Of a stretch of DNA of 64,000 nt, positions 1 to 10,446 are shown in pieces. Location of the stretch: the NCBI RefSeq assembly GCF_029407905.1, contig NC_073637.1, positions 43,586,501 to 43,650,500 on the forward strand, written 5' to 3'. Position 1 is the stretch's first letter; each line of letters starts with the position of its first letter. This DNA comes from Bubalus kerabau (taxonomy: Eukaryota > Chordata > Mammalia > Artiodactyla > Bovidae). The notes below the pieces were generated by a model that saw only the letters and a list, made by a program, of their open reading frames with translations, did not search any database and was not told where the DNA came from. Position numbers and translations under genes: made by a program.

Positions 1-11
1 ATGCTTTTGAA

Positions 12-215
12 ATGTGGTGTTGGAGAAGACTCTTGAGAGTCCCTTGGACTGAAAGGAGCTCTCATCAGTCCATCCTAAAGGAAATCAGTCCTGAATATTC
101 ATTGGAAGAACTGATGCTGAAGCTGAAACTCCAATACTTTGACTACCTGATGGGAAGAACTGACTCATTTGAAAAGACCCTGATGCTGGGCAAGATTGAA
201 GGCAGAAAAGGATGA
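12..215 (+). pseudogene. BovB ORF2 C-terminal remnant
   Basis: About 67 codons stay open and encode the C-terminal end of the BovB endonuclease/reverse-transcriptase polyprotein. The stretch WCWRRLLRVPWT, followed by QSILKEISPEYSLE and LMLKLKLQYFDYLM, matches the same part of the copy ending at 63987. In BovB this region lies downstream of the RT palm and thumb and has no catalytic residue. The frame ends at a TGA at 213-215, just before the LTR. This is a fragment of a dead transposon, not a host gene. Identification is firm by internal comparison within the window. Confidence 0.85.
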
Positions 216-233
216 CAGAGGATGAGATGGTTG

Positions 234-714
234 TGTTGCAGGAAGGGGGACGCCCTTCCAGGGCCTGAAACTGGGCTCTTGTCTAACACTCAGAAATGAA
301 TTGTTCGAGGAGACACATGTGCTGACAAAGCAAGAGATTTTATTGGGAAAGGGCACCTGGGTGGAGAGCAGTAGGGTAAGAGAACCCAGAACAGCTCTGT
401 CAAGTGGCTTGCAGTCTCGGGTTTTATGGTGATGGGATTAGTTTCTGGGTTGCCTTTAGCGAATCATTCTGACTCAGAGTCCTTCCTGTTGGTGCATGCC
501 TTGTTCAGCCAAGATGGATGCCAGAGAGAAGGATTCTGGAAGGTGGTAGCACATATGGTGTCTCCTTTTGACCTTTCCGAACTCTTCTAGTTGGTGGAGG
601 CTTGTTAGCTCTGTGTTCCTTACCAGGACCTCCTGTTGTAAAACAACTCATGCAAATGGTTACTATGTTGCTTGGCCAGGGTGGACAGTTTTAACCAGTG
701 TGCTTCCTCTAACA
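234..714 (-). mobile_element. Solo LTR of an endogenous retrovirus
   Basis: This 481-bp element starts TGTT and ends AACA and is flanked by the 4-bp target duplication GTTG (230-233 and 715-718). Removing it restores continuous BovB sequence. Read on the minus strand it carries a TATA-like CATAAAA near 428-421 and an AATAAA polyadenylation signal at 344-339, placing U3-R-U5 in the minus direction. No internal gag, pol or env sequence is present, so this is a solo LTR left by LTR-LTR recombination. A 4-bp duplication fits a gammaretrovirus-like (class I) element; I do not name the family. Confidence 0.85.
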
Positions 715-862
715 GTTGGATGGCATCACTGATTCAACCGATATGAGTTTGAGCAGGCTCTGGGAGTTGGTGATGGACAGGGAAGCCTGGGGTGCTGCAG
801 TCCATGGGGTCTGAAAGAGTCGGACGTGCCTGAGCGACTGAACTGAACTAAACTGAACAGAA

Positions 863-2299
863 ATGTTTTTCAGGATTATATATATGGCATGATAGCATGT
901 ATACAAATTTTTTAAAACTCAGAGCAATCATGTGTGCTTCATAGATTCATTTTAATATAGTAAAAAACTAAAGCTTGAGTTTAAAGTTTTTATGTTAAAT
1001 TCATTCTACCGCTTATCTAAGAAAAGGAAAAATGGGACTCAAATGGGAGTAGAGAGAAGAAAAAAGAAGTGTGTGCATGTGTGTGTTTGTGAACAGAAGC
1101 ACAACAGTAAATTATGTGCTGCTTTTACAGCATGACTCACTGCACTCCACCACAATATTAATAAGATTTCAAACAATATAAGCATCTGTGCAGAAATAAT
1201 TGTCTCATGCTTACATGTATTCGGCAATGAGCTCACCTTACTATCTCCATCTAGTCTTCAATTAAAAATCTAGAAATGAGAATGGGCTGTTAGAGTTTAG
1301 TTAATGAGCCAATTATCTTTACAGAACATGCTAGTTATGCACAGCTTTACCTTGGCTTAATTATGTTTTAAAATAGCAGGCATTCATTTTATGTCTCTAA
1401 TTGATGGTTATCACACACACAGTTAGTTTGAAAATCCTTATCAATGTGCTTGAATATATTTGGTTGAATCATTGGACTAATCTTTTTTGAACTTACCCCA
1501 AATATATTTTATAACTGCCTACTAAAAATTGCGTTTGTGTTTAGCCTTCCTATAGACAGTGGAATACTTCCAAATACGAAATAGTCACATTAGAATTTTC
1601 CTAGTATCAAGACATTCCGTATTTGCGGAAACAAATTTTCTCAGGAAAATTTAGCTTCCAGCACAGGAGGAAAATAAGGGGAGCCAAGGATTTAAAGACA
1701 AATTTGAAGATGAGAAATCAAAATTCAAATTCCATAGTGAAAGAAAAAGAGTTAATTACTATAGAGAAAGGCAAATGAAATGCAAAAATTGTTAAAATAT
1801 ATTTTTCTCAGTTACAAACTTACCCATTATTGCATTATTTTTAGTCTATTGTAATATTTGCATCTTGAAATGAAAATTTACACAAGTCATCTGCTATTGT
1901 TTAGAAAGGATCTAAAGTGGTTAAAATGAAATGATTTTCAAAGAATGTGCTTAAAGAGGGGTACAAAACACTTAAGAGGACATAAACGTATCTCTTATTA
2001 TTGACAATTTGCAGACCAGCCATGGGAATATACCTTAATTCCAGTTAAAAATGAATGATGATTTTATATACATACATGTGCATATTATCATATTGATTCT
2101 AAGCCAGGCAAAATCTAATGAAATCTAGATATGGTTGAAAAACTTAAGTAATGTATTTTCATGTTTTTCCAAACACTAGAAAATGAGAAAATGTTCTATT
2201 TGTCATTTTCCTTTGGAACCTCTTAGCTTCCTGAGCATGATTGTGTTAAGGTATTGGAGAAATATTCATAGGAAGCAACAGAGGCCATGAAAATAGAGA
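863..2299. other. Unassigned AT-rich sequence
   Basis: I see no gene and no recognisable repeat family. The stretch is AT-rich with short A-runs, and the reading frames are short and unconvincing. Confidence 0.5.
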
Positions 2300-2495
2300 C
2301 TCTTTTCCCGGTGGCTCAGTGGTTATGAATCTGTCTGCTTATACAGGCAATGAAGGAGACGTGAGCTCAGTCCTTTGGTGGGGAAGATCCCCTGGAGAAG
2401 GAAATGGCAGCCCACTCCAGTATTCTTACCTTGCCTGGAAAATCCCATGGGGTCGCAAAAAAGAGTCTGACATGACTTAACAAGTAAACAACAAC
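2300..2495 (+). mobile_element. Bov-tA SINE (degenerate)
   Basis: A tRNA-like head (CCCGGTGGCTCAGTGG) is followed by the GGGAAGATCCCCTGGAGAAG block, then the CCCACTCCAGTATTCTT and GGGGTCGCAAA BovB-like tail, and an ACAACAAC end. A deletion has removed part of the tail after AATCCCATG. Confidence 0.85.
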
Positions 2496-3787
2496 TGTTT
2501 CCTTGTTGGAAAAAATAAAATAAAACTTTGTATCTATTTCATAGTGCCCTCAAGGATGTTTACAATATAGAATTTGAAAATTAAATACATACTAGTTGTT
2601 AACTAATCAACCCCATTGTTTACACATGCATTTTGTCCTAAATATGTTGCTCTTAGAATTCAGAGTATCCTTTAATCCTACCCATCTCTTGACCACTCAG
2701 AACTATATATTTTTCTATTTCATGACATACCAGTGTTTAGCTCATTAAACGTTTGTTGAGCGATTACTATGTGTGCTAAGCCAGGAGGATCAAAGATGAA
2801 TGAACATTTATTTGTCTATTGGAGAGACAGCCTATTGGAGAAAGACAGAACTGTGAACAGACGACTGCATGAAGGGGTAAAGTCAATTCTGTTTATTCAG
2901 AGGAAGAAGTCCCCGTGAGCAAACAAGTAAAATGATTTCATTGTCCAAGACATGAATTTGTGATTTAAAATGCACAAGCATATTTATCTTATTATCCACC
3001 ATAGATGACCACCTATTATAATCAGAAAGACTTGTTAATGGCACAGCATCTAGAAGAACATCATGCATGAACCTATTATATTCAGAAAGTGAGGAAGTGG
3101 CACAGTGGGAACAATGCAGGGAACTAAATCTCGTGATGGTAGATTTAAAATGTACTTTAATTGTTCTTACTATTATTAACCTATTTGGGCAAGTTGTAGT
3201 ATTCCTTGATGTTTTTTTCATCCAAGACTTGAAGCCAGACATTCAATTATAATATTATAAAAATATTAAGGATTTAATTCATTCACAAATTTATAAAAAT
3301 GTATTAGCACCAGAGACCTATTTATCAGAAACAGAAAAGGTAGAACAATTGAACTCACTAACAGTTCTTTGTCAACCAAAGTGGACAGAAGTTTTATATG
3401 TAGAGGTCAATCCTGGGCCAGAGGCTATTTAATATTTTCTTCAAAACTAGAGTGATAGGGAAGTCTGCGGATTTAGTAATTTACTGTTCTCTTTTAGTTG
3501 ATAAGACTGATTAACACTTTGAATGTCAAGATCAAAATTCAACATGATCATAATACGATCTTGACAAACTGGAAAAGTGGTTTAAAACAATGCAATTTAA
3601 TCAAAGGGTCAAATATGGACTCTAAAGGGGTTAGGAAAGAAATGGAAATTATAATAAATGTAGACTATACCATGCTAGTGAGAATGCATGTGTATGTAAT
3701 ATGATATGTAATAAATAATATTAAGTATGACTTGAGTCAAGAATATAGCAATAACTATTATTATTTTCCTCTCTCTCCCTGTGGCAT
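2496..3787. other. Unassigned sequence with a local duplication
   Basis: There is no supported gene. A degenerate direct repeat of about 35 bp lies at 3012-3046 and 3072-3105 (CCTATTATA..TCAGAAAG..GGCACAG), offset by 60 bp. A relic with TTACTATGTGTGCTAAG at 2765-2782 recalls the conserved part of old MIR/L2-type repeats but is too short to assign. Confidence 0.45.
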
Positions 3788-3964
3788 AGGATCAAACCCA
3801 GGTCCTCCTGCATTGCAGGCAGATTCTTTACCCTCTGAGCCACCAGGGAAGCCCAAGAATACTGGAGTAGGTAACGTATCCCTTCTCCAGGGGATCTTCC
3901 CAATCTAGAAATCAAACTGGGGTCTCCTGCATTGCAGGTGGATTCTTTACCAGCTGAGTTATCT
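3788..3964 (-). mobile_element. Two tandem Bov-tA SINE heads
   Basis: Read on the minus strand, a tRNA-derived head (3964-3855) ends in CCAGTATTCTT and is followed at once by a second head starting GGGCTTCCCTGGTGGCTCAG (3854-3788), which stops after GGGTTTGATCC. The same head-head junction occurs in the element at 44965-45264, so this is probably a truncated copy of a dimer-headed Bov-tA subtype. The BovB-like tail is missing. Confidence 0.8.
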
Positions 3965-4051
3965 CATTTACAAATTTTTGTAATACATTTCATCAAAATT
4001 TACTCTTTTAATCCTATATCCCTGCTGATAAAATTAAATGTAATTTTAAGT

Positions 4052-4275
4052 TGGTTTCCCTGGTGGCTTAGAGGTTAAAGCGTCTGCCTCCAATGAGGGA
4101 GACCCGCGATCAACCCCTGGGTCGAGAAGATCCCCTGGAGAAAGAAATGTCAACCCACTCCAGTATTCTTGCCTGGAGAATCCCATGGACGGAGGAGCCT
4201 GGTAGGCTACAGTCCACGGGGTCGCAAAGAGTTGGACACGACTGCACGACTCCACTTTCATTTTCACTTTCTTTC
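4052..4275 (+). mobile_element. Bov-tA SINE
   Basis: A complete head-plus-tail SINE. TTTCCCTGGTGGCTTAG begins the tRNA-like head; CCACTCCAGTATTCTTGCC, GGGGTCGCAAAGAGTTGG and CACGACTG form the BovB-like tail, and it ends in CACTTTCATTTTCAC. Long readings through it on both strands are SINE translations only. Confidence 0.92.
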
Positions 4276-4549
4276 ACTAAGATGTATAAACAAAGAGAAG
4301 GGTGAAAAGTACGAATAAGTTGCTGAATATTAATGAAATTACTATCGTGCTTTACAAACACAATTTATGCATTTATCTTGTTACCAACAATCCATTCATT
4401 TATCCATCAATCATTAAATATTTATAGAACTTCTACAATGTCCCAGGCACTGCATTAGGTACTGCTAATACAAGGTGGGGAAAAGCAAGCACTGTCCATA
4501 TATCTTAGAGCCTGCAATCTAATGAATAATTACTAAATTTTGTAATTGC

Positions 4550-4583
4550 TAATTACTAATTAATTAATTGTAATTAGTAATTA
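4550..4583. repeat. AT-rich perfect inverted repeat
   Basis: TAATTACTAATTA (4550-4562) and its exact reverse complement TAATTAGTAATTA (4571-4583) are separated by 8 bases. The right arm overlaps the target-site duplication of the adjacent BovB insertion. Confidence 0.8.
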
Positions 4584-4584
4584 C

Positions 4585-4782
4585 AAATTCAGTTCAGTTC
4601 AGTTCAGTAGCTCAGTCATGTCCAACTCTTTGCGACCCCATGAGTCACAGCACTCCAGGCCTCCCTGTCCATCACCAACTTCTGGAGTTCACACTCGATG
4701 CACTCATGTGCATCGAGTCGGTGATGCCATCCAGCCATCTCATCCTCTGTCGTCCCCTTCTCCTTCTGCCCCCAATCCCTCC
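4585..4782 (-). mobile_element. BovB LINE 3' end, 5'-truncated
   Basis: A 198-bp minus-strand BovB terminus: TTCAGTTCAGTTCAGT tail, then GCTCAGTCATGTCCAACTC, TCCATCACCAACT and CATCTCATCCTCTGTCG blocks. It is flanked by a perfect 10-bp target duplication TAGTAATTAC at 4575-4584 and 4783-4792, which confirms an independent, heavily 5'-truncated insertion. Confidence 0.92.
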
Positions 4783-4792
4783 TAGTAATTAC

Positions 4793-5556
4793 TAATTACT
4801 AAATTACTAAATATAGACAAGGTACTATGAGCCATGGAACAAGGAGTGTTTCTTAGCTGGAAGGATGAGGAAAGGCATTTCTTTTGAAATGTCTTCTTAA
4901 CTGATGTAGAAGGGAGATAACCGAAGGGCATGAGTGGGTAAAGGAACATTTCTTGCAAAGGGAAAAGCAAATATTAAGGTTTTGAGCTTCAAGATAGAAT
5001 GCTTCTTGTTGATATTAATATTATAGTTTCAACAAGTAGATTTAATATCTGTTTGTTAAATACATTGTATAAATGTAGAGGAATGGATTTCTGCCAAAAT
5101 TAGGATATATAATTAGGTTTAGAAATGTGTTCTGTGATGTTAGCGACTTTAACATTGGCCTTGAGACTGGAAAAAGTGTACGGTCGAAGAGGTTATCCTC
5201 TGAACCCAAGGGCATTGCTTGGGTTTCTGCTGAAATCCAAGGTTTCTGCTGAAGAAGATATTCTATTATTGATATTGAGGTGCTCTTGAATGACTTCAAA
5301 TAAAAGGTCCAAACTGAAACTCAGAAAGACAGCCGACCTCATGTGATTTAATTTGAACTGCTTCTCAGATAGGCAATTTATATGTTGGGGTGAATGGAAG
5401 CTGGACTTAACTTTCTCTAATGAGATCAATGACTTTGTACTGTCAGATTTGGCTTAATGTTTTCATTTTTAAAATCCCTGACCTCACAAATTCTCTAAGC
5501 AAGAGTAAAGGAAAAGGACAGGACTATCTTATTTAGTTATATTACCTTGAATTGGA
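4793..5556. other. Unassigned sequence
   Basis: No gene or repeat recognised. Overlapping minus-strand frames of 78-85 codons at 5042-5429 lack any recognisable motif. Confidence 0.45.
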
Positions 5557-5767
5557 ACAGATTTCCCAGGTGGCACAGAGGTAACGAATCCAACTGCCAA
5601 TGCAAGAGATGCGAGTTAGATCTGTGGGTCCTGAAGATCCACTGGAGAAGGAAATGGCAACCCACTCCAGTATCCTAGCCTGAGAAATCCTGTGGACAGA
5701 GGAGCCTGGTGGGCTACAGTCCATAGGATCCCAAAGAGTCAGACACGACTTGACTGAACACACACAT
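5557..5767 (+). mobile_element. Bov-tA SINE with target duplication
   Basis: Head TTTCCCAGGTGGCACAG, middle GAAGATCCACTGGAGAAGG, and tail GGGCTACAGTCCATAGGATC followed by GAACACACACAT. The flanks share CTTGAATT (5546-5553 and 5768-5775), consistent with a target-site duplication. Confidence 0.88.
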
Positions 5768-5861
5768 CTTGAATTTGAAATTTAAATTGAGCTGCCCTTT
5801 CTCCACCAATGCTTGAATAGAAGCATGTAGAGTGTAAGTAGCTGTAATGGAGGAAAGGAAA

Positions 5862-5993
5862 GGAAAGTCGCTCAGTCATGTCCAACTCTTTGCAACCCCA
5901 TGGACTGTAGCCTACCAGGCTCCTCTGTCCATGGGATTTTCCAGGAGTGGAAAGAAGGAGTGGAAAGAAGGAGTGGATTGCCATTTCCTTCTC
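5862..5993 (-). mobile_element. Truncated Bov-tA/Bov-A SINE
   Basis: The minus-strand BovB-like tail (GCTCAGTCATGTCCAACTC to CCATTTCCTTCTCC) is present and the tRNA-like head is missing. A 13-bp unit, GAGTGGAAAGAAG, is tandemly duplicated at 5945-5970, replacing the usual AAGAATACTG block. Confidence 0.85.
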
Positions 5994-6599
5994 CGAATTA
6001 GCTCATTCCAATGGCCACATGTGATGGATCACAACGAAATTCAGGTACAACAATTCTTTGCCTAGTTCACAGTCATTTATTTGTAATTATGGAAAAAACC
6101 TAGAAAATTTTAAATGGTGAATAATCAGCAACATTTATATTTTTCCTTGTGGTTTTCCAGAATCATACAAACCATTTAGGCTTTGAAAGACATGTTTTGG
6201 AAGTCTATTGATGGTATCCTAAGAAATACCTTCTTGTAAAATAATCTCCAAATATTTTAGAAATAACTAGAATCTCTCTAGAAATAATTCATGCCTTAAT
6301 TATTATAAATGATGGAAATTAATACTGAAGTATTTCAGGAAAAGATAACACATCTTAATGTGTTATCTTAATGTGACATATAAGAGCATGAGGATATCTC
6401 TATTATGAAATTTATTGCTTTTTGCTACAACATTTTTGTCTGTCTTTTCTTCCAGATTACAAGTTTCTTGAAAAAGATCTAATTTTGTTGCCTACAAAAT
6501 ACAAATATATAGTACATGTATCTTTAAATACTGCTGAATTTGATAAGTTGCAAAACCTGATTGGTTTCCTAGTTTTCATCAAATTTGACATTTTTTTTA
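5994..6599. other. Unassigned AT-rich sequence with hairpin
   Basis: No gene recognised. It contains the perfect hairpin listed at 6342-6369. The last part (from about 6540) may be the edge of the L1 fragment that continues beyond the next SINE. Confidence 0.45.
6342..6369. repeat. Perfect 12-bp inverted repeat, 4-base loop
   Basis: AAGATAACACAT (6342-6353), loop CTTA, then ATGTGTTATCTT (6358-6369). The arms are exact reverse complements and could fold into a 12-bp stem. No transposon or terminator context was found. Confidence 0.85.
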
Positions 6600-6608
6600 C
6601 ACCAAAGA

Positions 6609-6825
6609 TGGGTTTCCTAGGTGGCACTAGTGGTAAAGAATCCGCCTGCCAATTCAGGAGACACAAGAGATGCAGGTTTGATTCCCTGGGTTGGAAAGAT
6701 CCCCTAGAGAAGGAAACGGCAACCCACTCCAGTATTCTTGACTGGAAAATCCATGGACAGAGGAGACTGGTGAGTCCAGGAGGTGGCAAAGAGTTGAACA
6801 CGACTGAGCACAAAGGATAGGATCT
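6609..6825 (+). mobile_element. Bov-tA SINE inserted in old L1
   Basis: GGGTTTCCTAGGTGGCAC starts the head; the tail ends GAACACGACTGAGCACAAAGG. The 9-bp duplication CACCAAAGA flanks it (6600-6608 and 6826-6834). The right copy reads on into L1 sequence, so the SINE landed at or near the visible left end of that L1. Confidence 0.9.
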
Positions 6826-7008
6826 CACCAAAGAAGATGTATAGATGATACATTAGCATATGAAAAGATGCTCAAAATATCTGTTATTACGGAAATGTAA
6901 ATTAAAATAATAATGAAATACCACTACATATCTATTAGAATGATCAGAATTCAGAACATTATCAACACCAAATACTGATGAAGTATTTATGAAGTAAGAA
7001 GAACTCTC

Positions 7009-7294
7009 TTTTTAAATTGGAGTATAGTTAATGTGTGGTATAATGATTCACAGTTTTAAAGGTTATACTCCATTTATGGTTATTATAAAACAGTATCTAT
7101 ATTCCCCATGCTGTCAGTATATCCGTGTAGCTTCTCTTATACAAGGTAGTTTGTACTCCTTAATTTCCTACCCCTGTATAGCCCCTACTCTTCCCTCTCC
7201 CCACTGGTAATCACTAGTTTATTCTATCTGTGAGTCTGCTTCTTTTTTATTATGTTCTCTAGTCTGTTGTATTTTTTAGATTCAACATATAAGG
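7009..7294 (-). mobile_element. L1 3' UTR fragment nested in older L1
   Basis: A T-run at the left edge followed by AAATTGGAGTATAGTTAATG and the pyrimidine-rich CCCTACTCTTCCCTCTCC block match the antisense of artiodactyl L1 3' sequence. The flanks GAACTCTC (7001-7008) and GAACTCTT (7295-7302) look like a target duplication with one difference. Excision rejoins the outer L1. Confidence 0.75.
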
Positions 7295-7297
7295 GAA

Positions 7298-7434
7298 CTC
7301 TTACTCATTGCTGGTGGCAATGCAGAATGGTACAGACACTTTGGAAGCCAGTTTGGCAGTTTCTTGCAAAACTAAACATGCTCTTTCCAAATGATACAGC
7401 AATCATGTCTTTGGTATTTACCCAAATGAATTAA
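7298..7434 (+). pseudogene. L1 ORF2 C-terminal remnant
   Basis: The plus frame encodes HCWWQCRMVQTLWKPVWQFL, the Cys-rich C-terminal motif of L1 ORF2 protein. This part contributes to RNA binding and retrotransposition in active L1. The upstream ORF2 was cut by the nested L1 piece, and the frame ends at 7434. It is a fossil fragment of an old L1, not a host gene. Confidence 0.8.
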
Positions 7435-8073
7435 GAACATATGTCCACAGAAAAACCTGCACACTGTTGTTTATAGCAGCTTTATTGATAATTACCAAAA
7501 CTTGGAAACAATTAGGATGCCCTTTAGTAGGTGAGTGGATAAATAAACTGTGGTACATCCAGACTGTGCAATATTGTTCAGTGCTAATAAGAAATGTATT
7601 ATCAAGCCATGAAAACACATGAAGGAACTTTAAGTGCATCTTACTAAGAGAAAGAAACTAATCTAAAAAAAGGCAACAAACCGTATGATTCCATCTAAAT
7701 AGCATTCTGAAAAAGGCAGAACTATGGAGACAATAAAAAGATTATTGGTTGTCAGGAGTGGAAAGGAATAGATGAACAGGCAGAGCACAGATGATTTTAG
7801 GGCAATAAAATTATTCTACATGATACATATCATTATGCATTTATGAAAATTCATAGAATGTACAACAACAAGCATGAAGGTAAGCTATGAACTTTGGGTG
7901 ATGATGATGTCAGTGTAGGTTCATCCATTGTAGCAAATGTAACAACTGGTGTGGGATGTAAATAGTGGAGGAGGAGGTGTGGGTACAGGCAGTATACAGG
8001 AACTTTCCACCTTTTCAATCATTTTTGCCATTGACATAAAATGCCTCTAAAAAAATTGTGTGTAATTTTAAAA

Positions 8074-9463
8074 GTTTGACCTTTTTTCACCCATTGCATC
8101 TTGAAATTCCTTTTCTTTCCTCCCATTTCTCCTTTCTATCTGAGACTCCACATATGGGCATGTTTTACCTCTAAGTAAGTGTATTTCAGTTTACTGTGGT
8201 TAGACTTCTTTTTCTCTTTACTTCAAAGGTTTGGTATGAAAAAGAAATGTAAAATATTTATTAATTTTTAAGAATCAGAATAATTACAGTGATTCTTGTA
8301 TTAGAGCAGCTTATACATCTTTGTACAGTTACATAGTGTATAGCATCCATAAAGAAGAAACTATTTTGTATGCGTTTCTCACTCAGTGTACCTTATGGAA
8401 ATAAGAATGTTGACTGGAGTTGTCACTGGAAATATTTATATCTGAAAGGAATTTTTTAATCACAGGACCTGGTGGAAAACATAAAAATATCTATGGAGAA
8501 TAAATTAATGAATATCACAAAGATTATACTATATTCTATAATATAATAACAGCTTTTTCTGTGTGACAGGCCATAAACAATATGTGGTATTTGCTACCAC
8601 ATATTACATAATAATTTACATATAGGAACTTGAGCTGTAGCCTTGCCCAATGCATCATCTTTCTACTAGTCAGCTCTTGAATTTTCTGTTCATTTTCCTC
8701 TACCCAGATTCTTTTCTAGGTTTAATGCTGTTCGTTTCACTAAAAAGGGGAGATGTATATATATTTGAGGTTAAGATCATAAATGAGAGTTCTAATATAC
8801 TGATCTCTAGAAAGTTGATATCTTCTCCAATAACTTCATGATGTCTACAAATATTTCCCCGTTTACCTAGTGTTTTTTATGTTAACCATTTTCCTATCTC
8901 TCACTGAAATCTTGCTACCACTGTTTATTAACATTCTTTCCATGTGCTTATATTTTCACCTGGTCCTCCCTGAGCTCTTTCAGGAAAATGGAATTTTGAT
9001 GGACCACAAATTGTTTTTTTCAGAAAAAGCAACTTTTAGATTATTTGTAAGTTGTAAATGGAAATATGAATAACATTATTCTTACATAAGAGTTTTAATA
9101 TTTAAACCATTGTGTGTAATATTTGTGGAGACTATAACAATGCAAGGTTATTCTTCCTCCAAGTGCTGCCTGATAGATTCTTTAAAATGCATGCTGTTAA
9201 TAAATTACTCCTTATCTTGATATAGCTTCAATATTTCTGTTCCTAAATCTGGAAATGATATATAGAAATGCTTAAGTTACATCAAGGTAAGATGACAGAT
9301 ATATGTATGCCTTATATTATCTTGCATTATTATATGGATCAAAAGATATCTATATATTATTACATTATATGTATATACTTTATGTGATCACATATATTCC
9401 TTACAATGATGATTCAGTATCATTTAAATAAATTCTTGCCTGTTGAAAGAGCTAGTCCTATAT

Positions 9464-9498
<35 letters not shown>

Positions 9499-10250
9499 TT
9501 GACCAAGAAGGCTTCAATATTCCCTCAGCTTGACTAAATTTAGACAGACTTCTTCCTGACTGTAGAGCTCCTAACTTCCCTTTTCTTAGAGCATTTACTT
9601 AAAAAACTTGAAATTGTTCATTCTTTGTCCCTTTCAGCTGTAAATGTTTCTCCTAGGCTCTTGTCGGTTTTATAATCCTGGACTGTATTTCTCAAGGACC
9701 TGAGCATTAGGGAATCATCAGGAAAGATAGAGCCCCTGCCTCCTACTCTAGATGGGATGGTAGATGGGAGACGTTAGTAAACCTAGATGTCTAATCACAT
9801 TGACCAATCCCTCATCTGATGTTCTCTGTTGGTTTTCCACTAGCTCAACCCAGTGATTAAGAATATTCTCCCACCTTTTGATTCAGTGAGTTTTCTATCT
9901 TTCTCTTCTATTGTCGTAGTCTTGACCTCTGTTTTAATAGTTTTGAATAAAGTCTTCCTCATCTACTTAACTCCATCCAGTGCAATTTTTCTTTGACAGT
10001 ATATGTGTGTATGTATGCATTGATATATGTATACATATATGCATATACACAAAAGCATGCATACATTCATGTATACCTACCATGCATACCAGAGTCACTG
10101 TAGTTCAACTTGGATTTTTTCGTATTCTTTGGTTTTCCATAAATTGTTATACTTATTTTTCCTGGAGAATATTAAAAATGTTGTATGGGGAATTTTTCAG
10201 TAACACAAAATTAGGAGCAAAATCTATTTTCACTAACAATAAAATACGAT
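8074..10250. other. Unassigned AT-rich sequence
   Basis: No gene or dated repeat identified apart from the TG microsatellite at 9466-9497 and a TATG/CATA-rich tract around 9995-10090. Confidence 0.45.
9466..9497. repeat. (TG)16 microsatellite
   Basis: A perfect 32-bp TG dinucleotide run, likely polymorphic in length. Confidence 0.97.
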
Positions 10251-10446
10251 GGGCTTCCCTTGTGGCTCAGCTGGTAAAGAATCCGCCTGCAATGTGGGAG
10301 ATCTGGATTTGGTCCCTGGGTTGGGAAGATCTCCTGGAGAAGGGAAAGGCTACCCACTCCAGTATTCTGGCCTGGAGAATTCCATGGACTGTATAGTCCA
10401 TGGGGTCACAAACAGCTGGACACGACTGAGTGACTTTCACTTTCAC
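10251..10446 (+). mobile_element. Bov-tA SINE
   Basis: A well-preserved full copy: GGGCTTCCCTTGTGGCTCAG head, GAAGATCTCCTGGAGAAGG middle, GAATTCCATGGACTGTATAG tail, ending TGACTTTCACTTTCAC. The GGACTGTATAG variant also occurs in the copies at 44965 and 16366. Confidence 0.93.

Larger units (their letters stand above)
1..862 (+). mobile_element. BovB LINE, 3' end, split by an LTR
   Basis: This is the 3' end of a BovB (RTE-clade) LINE that enters from the left edge. Bases 1-233 match the end of the reverse-transcriptase ORF in the BovB copy at 63.6-63.9 kb. Bases 715-862 continue into the terminal segment, ending in the ACTGAACTGAAC-type tail typical of BovB. The two halves are separated by a solo LTR at 234-714. 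The element is old and non-functional. The 5' limit lies outside the window. Confidence 0.92.
6826..8073 (+). mobile_element. Old L1 (L1M type) 3' end
   Basis: The 3' part of ORF2 and the 3' UTR of an old L1: GAAAAGATGCTCAAAATATC and ATGAAATACCACTAC before 7008, then CTCATTGCTGGTGGCAATGC, TTTATAGCAGCTTTATTGA and TGGATAAATAAACTGTGG after 7294. It ends near a CTCTAAAAAAATT tail. It is interrupted by a younger minus-strand L1 piece at 7009-7294. Confidence 0.85.

Noticed and set aside
3067..3252. Overlapping frames on both strands at 2883-3252
   Set aside because: No motif, ordinary AT-rich composition, and the plus and minus frames occupy the same bases; likely chance.
9466..9497. Possible CRISPR-like or satellite array
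   Set aside because: A simple TG microsatellite; no spacer-repeat arrangement exists anywhere in the window.
10251..10330. tRNA-like A and B box sequences in the SINE heads (here and in the other Bov-tA copies)
   Set aside because: They are the tRNA-derived heads of SINEs, lack a complete cloverleaf and are followed by BovB-like tails; not tRNA genes.
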